Source: Shinella sp. (GTDB lineage: Bacteria; Pseudomonadota; Alphaproteobacteria; Rhizobiales; Rhizobiaceae). Taken from it: 10,229 nucleotides of DNA. Below, one piece after another: positions 6,764-10,229 of the stretch (position 1 is the first letter of the stretch; every line of letters starts with the position of its first letter). A program made the translations under genes and the position numbers. Under the pieces are notes generated by a model. The model saw only the letters and a program-made list of their open reading frames with translations, was not told the DNA's origin and did no database searches. The stretch covers positions 1 through 10,229 of the forward strand of contig QFQX01000079.1 in the NCBI GenBank assembly GCA_003248775.1, read 5' to 3'.

Positions 6764-7858
6764 TCAGCCGCCGGCCGATGTTAGTGTGAAGCCCTGCTTC
6801 TTCAGAAGCTCGACGAGGCCCTCTCCGCCCGGCAAGTGAAGGGCTCCGACTGCGATGAAGGCGCCGCCCTTGGCGAGCACGGGGGCTGCCCGTTCCGCCA
6901 TGACATGGTTGCGGTTGGTCACGATGCGCTGTTCAAAGTCCGCGTAGCTGCTCTGTTCCTTGCCGGTCTGTGCGGGTGAAACGATCTGGAGCATGGGCAT
7001 GGTCATGCCGATATCACCGGACAGGTAGAGCGTCGTCATGGTCTCGATGACGTCGTTCATCCTGTCGCCAAGCTCCAGCGTTTCGATCAGGGCCTGAAGG
7101 TGAAATTCCGTCGGCAGGTCTGCCATGGCCTGCAGCTGTTCGGCCAGAGTCTCCAGCCCGACGACATTCTTGCCTGCCTTCACCGCATCTTCCGCAATGT
7201 GCTTGTCGAGGAAGGATGCCCCCTTCGCCTTGCGCGCCATCTCGCAGGCGGGCAGGGCGACGAAGCTTGAAATGATCCAGGGCTGCATCCGCTGGACGGC
7301 GGCAAGCGCCAGTCCGCGTTCCTTCAACCCGTTCTCAAGACGGGTGGCCTGTTCCGGGCTGAGCTTGTCGCGGATCGTTTTGCCGTCAGTGAACATGGTG
7401 AGTTCCGGACGCATGAGCATCGTGGCGGTGGCCTTCTTCTCGTCGAGGATTTCGTCCGATTCAATGACGATGGTCGAGGCCTCCGAGACGGCTTTCCGCG
7501 CCGGTTCCGGCATGGTCAGCACACGCGGATCGGTAACATGCATGGTGCCGAGCAGCCACGACGGTGCAAGGCCGGGCTTCTCGATCTTCCAGAAAATGCC
7601 CTTGCCATTCGGGATCGCATCCGCCTCGGCACGAAGCTTGGCATAACTCGCTGGTTCGTCCTTTGCCAGGGCGGCCAGCAGATCTTTGCCACTGCAGGTT
7701 CCGCTTTCCTCGGCGTACGCCGGCTTCAATGTCATCAGCACGAGCGCAAAGGACGCGAGCAGCGCGATATGGAAAGCCGCGGCAAGCCACAGCACGGCAT
7801 CTCCCACTGTGGAGAGCGACAGTCGGTTGCGAATGCGGTCGATGGAATGCGCGATCAT
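6764..7858 (-). CDS. TraB/GumN-family secreted protein
   Basis: The family is related to TraB and the TIKI metalloprotease fold; bacterial members (often labelled GumN) have no firmly established role. The product has 364 residues. The N-terminus has a basic region with a long hydrophobic stretch (about 20-42) ending in AYA at 47-49, a likely signal peptide, though a retained anchor is possible. Signature blocks are SWLLGTMHVTDPRV (100-113, containing GxxH), IVIESDE (130-136), NVVGLET (231-237), NRNHVMAERAAPVL (315-328) and the C-terminal AVGALHLPGGEGLVELL (336-352, a second GxxH). The paired GxxH motifs and the acidic residues are those proposed to bind metal in this superfamily. The upstream ribosome-binding site is weak. 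It lies 100 bases downstream of xerC on the same strand and may share its transcript; it converges with the DUF2867-like gene. Confidence 0.9.
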   Translation of the reverse strand: MIAHSIDRIRNRLSLSTVGDAVLWLAAAFHIALLASFALVLMTLKPAYAEESGTCSGKDLLAALAKDEPASYAKLRAEADAIPNGKGIFWKIEKPGLAPSWLLGTMHVTDPRVLTMPEPARKAVSEASTIVIESDEILDEKKATATMLMRPELTMFTDGKTIRDKLSPEQATRLENGLKERGLALAAVQRMQPWIISSFVALPACEMARKAKGASFLDKHIAEDAVKAGKNVVGLETLAEQLQAMADLPTEFHLQALIETLELGDRMNDVIETMTTLYLSGDIGMTMPMLQIVSPAQTGKEQSSYADFEQRIVTNRNHVMAERAAPVLAKGGAFIAVGALHLPGGEGLVELLKKQGFTLTSAGG

Positions 7859-7958
7859 GATATATCCGTTGGTGTCGGGTCGCCGGAATGCGAGGACCAG
7901 CCTGTTCTAGTGCCGGCGCCCTCAATTTCCCTTAACGGTCTTGGTTAACGACGGGCGA

Positions 7959-8894
7959 TCAGGCGCGGGGGTGAGCCCGGTCGTAGACGTCCAGCAGGCG
8001 CGCGGCATCGACGCCGGTATAGACCTGGGTGGTCGACAGGCTCGCATGGCCGAGCAGTTCCTGGATGGTGCGAAGATCTCCGCCGCCGCCGAGAAGATGG
8101 GTCGCGAAGGAGTGGCGCAGCGCATGCGGCGTCGCCGAATCCGGCAGCCCGAGGGCGGAGCGCAGGCGTTGCATTTCCCGCTGGATGATCGCCGGTTGCA
8201 GCTTGCCGCCGCGTGCGCCGCGAAAGAGCGGCTCAGCTTCCTCAAGATGATAGGGGCAAAGCTTGATATAGGTCGCGACGGCCTCCGCGACAGCCGGAAG
8301 AAGGGGGACGAGCCGGGTCTTGTTGCCCTTGCCGGTGATCCGGAGTGCGGTGGTCTTGTTTCCGAAGTCGGCGGGTGTGAGGTCCAGCGCCTCGGAAATG
8401 CGCAGGCCGCAGCCGTAGAGCAGGGTCAGCACCGCCGCATCGCGGGCGGCGATCCAGGGCTCCTCATGCATCTGTGCTTCACTGCTGACGACGGTGAGCG
8501 CCTGGCTGCCGGACAGGGGCTTGGGAAGTGATTTCGGCTGTTTCGGCGCGCGGATTGCACCAGCGCCGGCGGCATTGACCAGCCCTCTCTTTTCCAGATG
8601 GCGGAGGAAGGATCGAAGGCCTGCGAGATGGCGTCCGAGCGAACGCGGACCGGAACCCTGCTTGCGGCGGTGCGCGAGAAAGGCACGCAGATCCGCGGGG
8701 CGCAACTCCCTGATATCGCTGATGGCGGCGGGGCCGCCGATGTGTCGGGTGAGGAAGGTGAGGAACTGGCGGGTGTCGCGCTCGTAGGCTTCCAGCGTAT
8801 TTTCCGAAAGCCGTCTTTCACCGGCAAGAGCCTGCAGCCATCCGGCGCGCTCGGCAAGAAGATCGGGGTCGGCGAAGGTGAGCAGGTCGTTCAT
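7959..8894 (-). CDS. xerC: Tyrosine recombinase, XerC type
   Basis: Xer recombinases resolve chromosome dimers at dif together with a partner recombinase and FtsK. The product has 311 residues, the usual Xer length of about 300. The N-terminal SAM-like core-binding domain spans about 12-105, and the catalytic domain about 125-311. All active-site residues are visible: R165 (GCGLRISEAL), K189 (ITGKGNKTRLVPL), H257 and R260 (PHALRHSFATHLL), H283 (LGHASLSTT) and the nucleophile Y292 (TQVYTGVD). The ATG at 8894 is supported on the minus strand by AAAGGGAG (complement of 8900-8907), five bases away. The chromosomal setting without integrase-linked cargo or attachment repeats argues for a housekeeping Xer protein, not a phage integrase. 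The choice of xerC over xerD rests on overall resemblance and rhizobial gene context, so it is less sure than the family. Confidence 0.93.
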   Translation of the reverse strand: MNDLLTFADPDLLAERAGWLQALAGERRLSENTLEAYERDTRQFLTFLTRHIGGPAAISDIRELRPADLRAFLAHRRKQGSGPRSLGRHLAGLRSFLRHLEKRGLVNAAGAGAIRAPKQPKSLPKPLSGSQALTVVSSEAQMHEEPWIAARDAAVLTLLYGCGLRISEALDLTPADFGNKTTALRITGKGNKTRLVPLLPAVAEAVATYIKLCPYHLEEAEPLFRGARGGKLQPAIIQREMQRLRSALGLPDSATPHALRHSFATHLLGGGGDLRTIQELLGHASLSTTQVYTGVDAARLLDVYDRAHPRA

Positions 8895-9001
8895 CGGCGC
8901 TCCCTTTACTTTGAGAATCGGCTAAGCCAACATGCCTTCCAGATGTTAGAGAATGCCTAAAATGCCGCATCCGGTGTCATGCTTCGATCACATTGGGCTG
9001 C

Positions 9002-9108
9002 GATAGAGCGTTTTCGGCGAAAACGGAATCGCCTCAATGCTCTATCTCTTTATTTTTAAGCAAATCCGTACGCAAAGCCGCTGCACACCTTTGCTGGAAT
9101 TGCTCTAG
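9002..9108. repeat. RIME-like mosaic intergenic repeat with two palindromes
   Basis: The element fills most of the gap between xerC and the acyltransferase. Module 1 is bounded by gatagagc (9002-9009) and gctctatc (9039-9046), an 8-bp inverted repeat, with an inner perfect hairpin CGTTTTC-GGC-GAAAACG (9009-9025). An AT-rich linker (9047-9058) follows. Module 2 is an imperfect palindrome (9059-9104, agcaaatcc... with ...ggaattgct), ending in the palindrome ctctagag (9103-9110). Outer ends match as tagagc (9004-9009) and gctcta (9102-9107). The two-palindrome design and size agree with what I recall of rhizobial intergenic mosaic elements, and it shares a 26-nt core with the repeat at 10059. 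It would be transcribed in the leader of one of the two flanking genes. Confidence 0.75.
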
Positions 9109-9136
9109 AGGCTGATCGGTACAGTCGGGGTTTTCT

Positions 9137-10036
9137 ATGGCGCGCCGTGATTCGATGACGATGTTCGGGCAATTCGCCGAAGCGGTTGCTCTGGTCTCAC
9201 ATGGCCAGCCGGGGCACATCGTCGACACGCTGATCGCCGAGCGCGGCCAGAAGATCGTGTACCATCCCCTATGGCCCGTCATGCGGCCTTTTCTCTATAC
9301 CCTGCTGCGTTACGCGAAGGCAGTCGAGTTCGCCGACGATATTGCCAACATGCCGGGTTTCCAGGCCTTCGAATATCTCAGCAACATCCTGCGCCTCGAT
9401 ATCAACGTCGTGAACGGTGAACGGATACCCGAAAAGGGTGGCTTTATCATGGTCAGCAACCATCCGACGGGCATTGCCGATGGTGTCGCGGTTTTCGACC
9501 TCCTGAAACGCCGGCGTCCGGACATGATGTTCTTCGCCAACCGCGATGCCATCAGGGTCAATCCGCGTTTCGCAGAGGTCATCATTCCCGTCGAGTGGCG
9601 CGAGGAGCACAAGAGCAAGCTCAAGGCACGCGAGACCCTAAAGCTGACCAACCGTGCGATCGAGGAGCAGAAGGCAACCGTGCTTTTCCCGTCCGGCCGC
9701 ATCGCCTATTGGGCGAACGGACGGCTGAACGAACGGCCGTGGAAAACCTCGGCCGTCGGGCTTGCCCGCAAATACGATCTGCCGATCCTGCCGGTGCACA
9801 TGAAGGCCCGTAATTCCGGCCTGTTCTACTGGTTTGCCAAATGGTCGACCGAACTTCGGGATATGACGGTTTTCCACGAACTTCTGAACAAGAAGGGCGA
9901 CCGTTTCGATTTCACCATCGGCGAACTGATCTCTCCCGAGCGGCTCGAGGGCGACCTCAACGACGTTACCGCCGCTCTCGAGCATCACACTGTTCATGCG
10001 CTCGCCATGGACAGTAACGCGACCTTCCGTCTCTAA
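9137..10036 (+). CDS. PlsC-like lysophospholipid acyltransferase family protein
   Basis: This is a member of the glycerolipid acyltransferase (LPLAT) superfamily, which transfers acyl chains to lyso-lipids at the inner membrane. The product has 299 residues. The catalytic block is IMVSNHPTGIADGVAV (104-119): the active-site H109 and D115 are five residues apart (HX5D), unlike the HX4D of standard PlsC but as in the NHP-x-G-x-x-DG hemolysin-type acyltransferase branch. MMFFANRDAIR (130-140), a second typical block FPSGRIAYW (184-192, in place of FPEGxR) and LPILPVHMKARNSG (215-228) follow. No strong membrane span is seen; residues 46-60 are moderately hydrophobic. The substrate (phosphatidate, ornithine lipid or other) cannot be read from sequence. 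The start ATG at 9137 has only a weak upstream G-rich site (9127-9130); ATG codons at 9152 and 9158 are alternatives. It is transcribed divergently from xerC. Confidence 0.88.
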   Translation: MARRDSMTMFGQFAEAVALVSHGQPGHIVDTLIAERGQKIVYHPLWPVMRPFLYTLLRYAKAVEFADDIANMPGFQAFEYLSNILRLDINVVNGERIPEKGGFIMVSNHPTGIADGVAVFDLLKRRRPDMMFFANRDAIRVNPRFAEVIIPVEWREEHKSKLKARETLKLTNRAIEEQKATVLFPSGRIAYWANGRLNERPWKTSAVGLARKYDLPILPVHMKARNSGLFYWFAKWSTELRDMTVFHELLNKKGDRFDFTIGELISPERLEGDLNDVTAALEHHTVHALAMDSNATFRL

Positions 10037-10058
10037 GGGTTCATCGCCCCCAGCTACA

Positions 10059-10158
10059 GCATGTCGCGCAAAAGTGTTCAGCGGTTTTGCGGCAACGACA
10101 TGCGATGAAACAAGGACTTAAAGCGTAAAGAGCGAATCTGAAAGATCGCGACACGCTT
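10059..10158. repeat. Second palindromic mosaic intergenic repeat
   Basis: It starts 22 bases after the acyltransferase stop. Module A: gcatgtcg (10059-10066) pairs with cgacatgc (10096-10103), and cgcaaaa (10067-10073) with ttttgcg (10085-10091), with a 4-base bulge (gcaa) on one side. An A-rich linker follows (10104-10120). Module B: aagcgt (10121-10126) pairs with acgctt (10153-10158), enclosing gcgaatct/agatcgc (10132-10139 with 10143-10149). I recognise this type as common between genes of Rhizobium and Agrobacterium. Core bases 10066-10091 match the reverse complement of 9070-9095 at 21 of 26 positions by hand alignment. The hairpins may also end or protect the acyltransferase mRNA. Confidence 0.72.
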
Positions 10159-10229
10159 GTTTTATGGCTATTCCCGCTTCTTGTGAGAAAAGGAGGGGCC
10201 GGCTCGGGTAGCCGCCCTTGCCGGCGATG
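10159..10229. other. Right edge, no assignable feature
   Basis: These 71 bases contain AGGAGG (10191-10196) without a start codon at a suitable distance, a repeated gccggc (10198-10203 and 10220-10225) that could form a loose hairpin, and an ATG at the final three bases. I can support no gene here. Confidence 0.4.

Noticed and set aside
7932..7948. Possible CtrA binding site (TTAA...TTAA) upstream of the TraB/GumN gene
   Set aside because: The two half-sites are 9 bases apart; the known CtrA motif has 7, so the match fails on spacing.
7859..7958. Promoter or terminator between xerC and the TraB/GumN gene
   Set aside because: Only a 5-bp inverted repeat (ttaac/gttaa) without a T-run, and no convincing -35/-10 pair on the minus strand.
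8945..8959. ttag...ctaa inverted repeat resembling an iron-control (Irr) box upstream of xerC
   Set aside because: Only four bases on each side match and the centre does not fit; neither neighbouring gene is an iron gene.
9002..9108. Palindromic repeat next to xerC as a dif or attachment site
   Set aside because: dif sites are about 28 bp with two 11-bp arms and lie at the replication terminus; this element is much larger and of the dispersed repeat type.
10118..10229. Minus-strand open frame entering from the right edge (ends IAIKQACRDLSDSLFTL)
   Set aside because: Its C-terminal half is the second repeat, and the remaining dozen or so codons show no recognisable family; too short to support as a gene.
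1..10229. CRISPR array, tRNA, rRNA, insertion sequence or toxin-antitoxin/defence cluster
   Set aside because: No regularly spaced repeats, no cloverleaf or rRNA signatures, no transposase, and no defence-type domains were seen on either strand.

Overview
The window is GC-rich, tightly packed chromosomal DNA of an alphaproteobacterium, most likely a Rhizobiaceae member (Rhizobium/Agrobacterium group). The evidence is the 2-oxoglutarate dehydrogenase (odh/suc) locus with its own lipoamide dehydrogenase, a LysE-type exporter gene and a small secreted-protein gene lying between sucB and lpdA, a nearby xerC-type recombinase gene, and two palindromic mosaic intergenic repeats that resemble known rhizobial families (RIME-like).

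Layout. 1-1643 is the 3' part of sucA (E1), cut by the left edge. 1707-2921 is sucB (E2), followed by a strong hairpin with a short T-run. 3015-3650 is a LysE/RhtB-family exporter, followed one base after its stop by a small predicted secreted protein with four cysteines (3652-4149). 4197-5603 is lpdA (E3), closed by a clear intrinsic terminator. 5741-6241 is a cytochrome b561. 6277-6681 is a DUF2867-like protein that appears cut short by an in-frame TGA, because the family's C-terminal block continues in the same frame to 6759. On the minus strand are a TraB/GumN-family secreted protein (7858-6764) and a XerC-type tyrosine recombinase with all six active-site residues (8894-7959). A divergent intergenic region with a palindromic mosaic repeat leads to a plus-strand PlsC-like acyltransferase (9137-10036), which is followed by a second, related repeat. 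The last 69 bases contain nothing I can assign.

How it fits together. SucA, SucB and Lpd are the three enzymes of the 2-oxoglutarate dehydrogenase complex of the TCA cycle. The exporter and the secreted protein are probably passengers of this locus rather than parts of the complex. The other genes are housekeeping or envelope-related and show no obvious common pathway.

I did not find a convincing new multi-gene system. The items most worth a second look are the apparent nonsense mutation in the DUF2867 gene, and the pair of palindromic repeats that share a 26-nt core in opposite orientation on either side of the acyltransferase gene, one of them bracketed by a 5-bp direct repeat.
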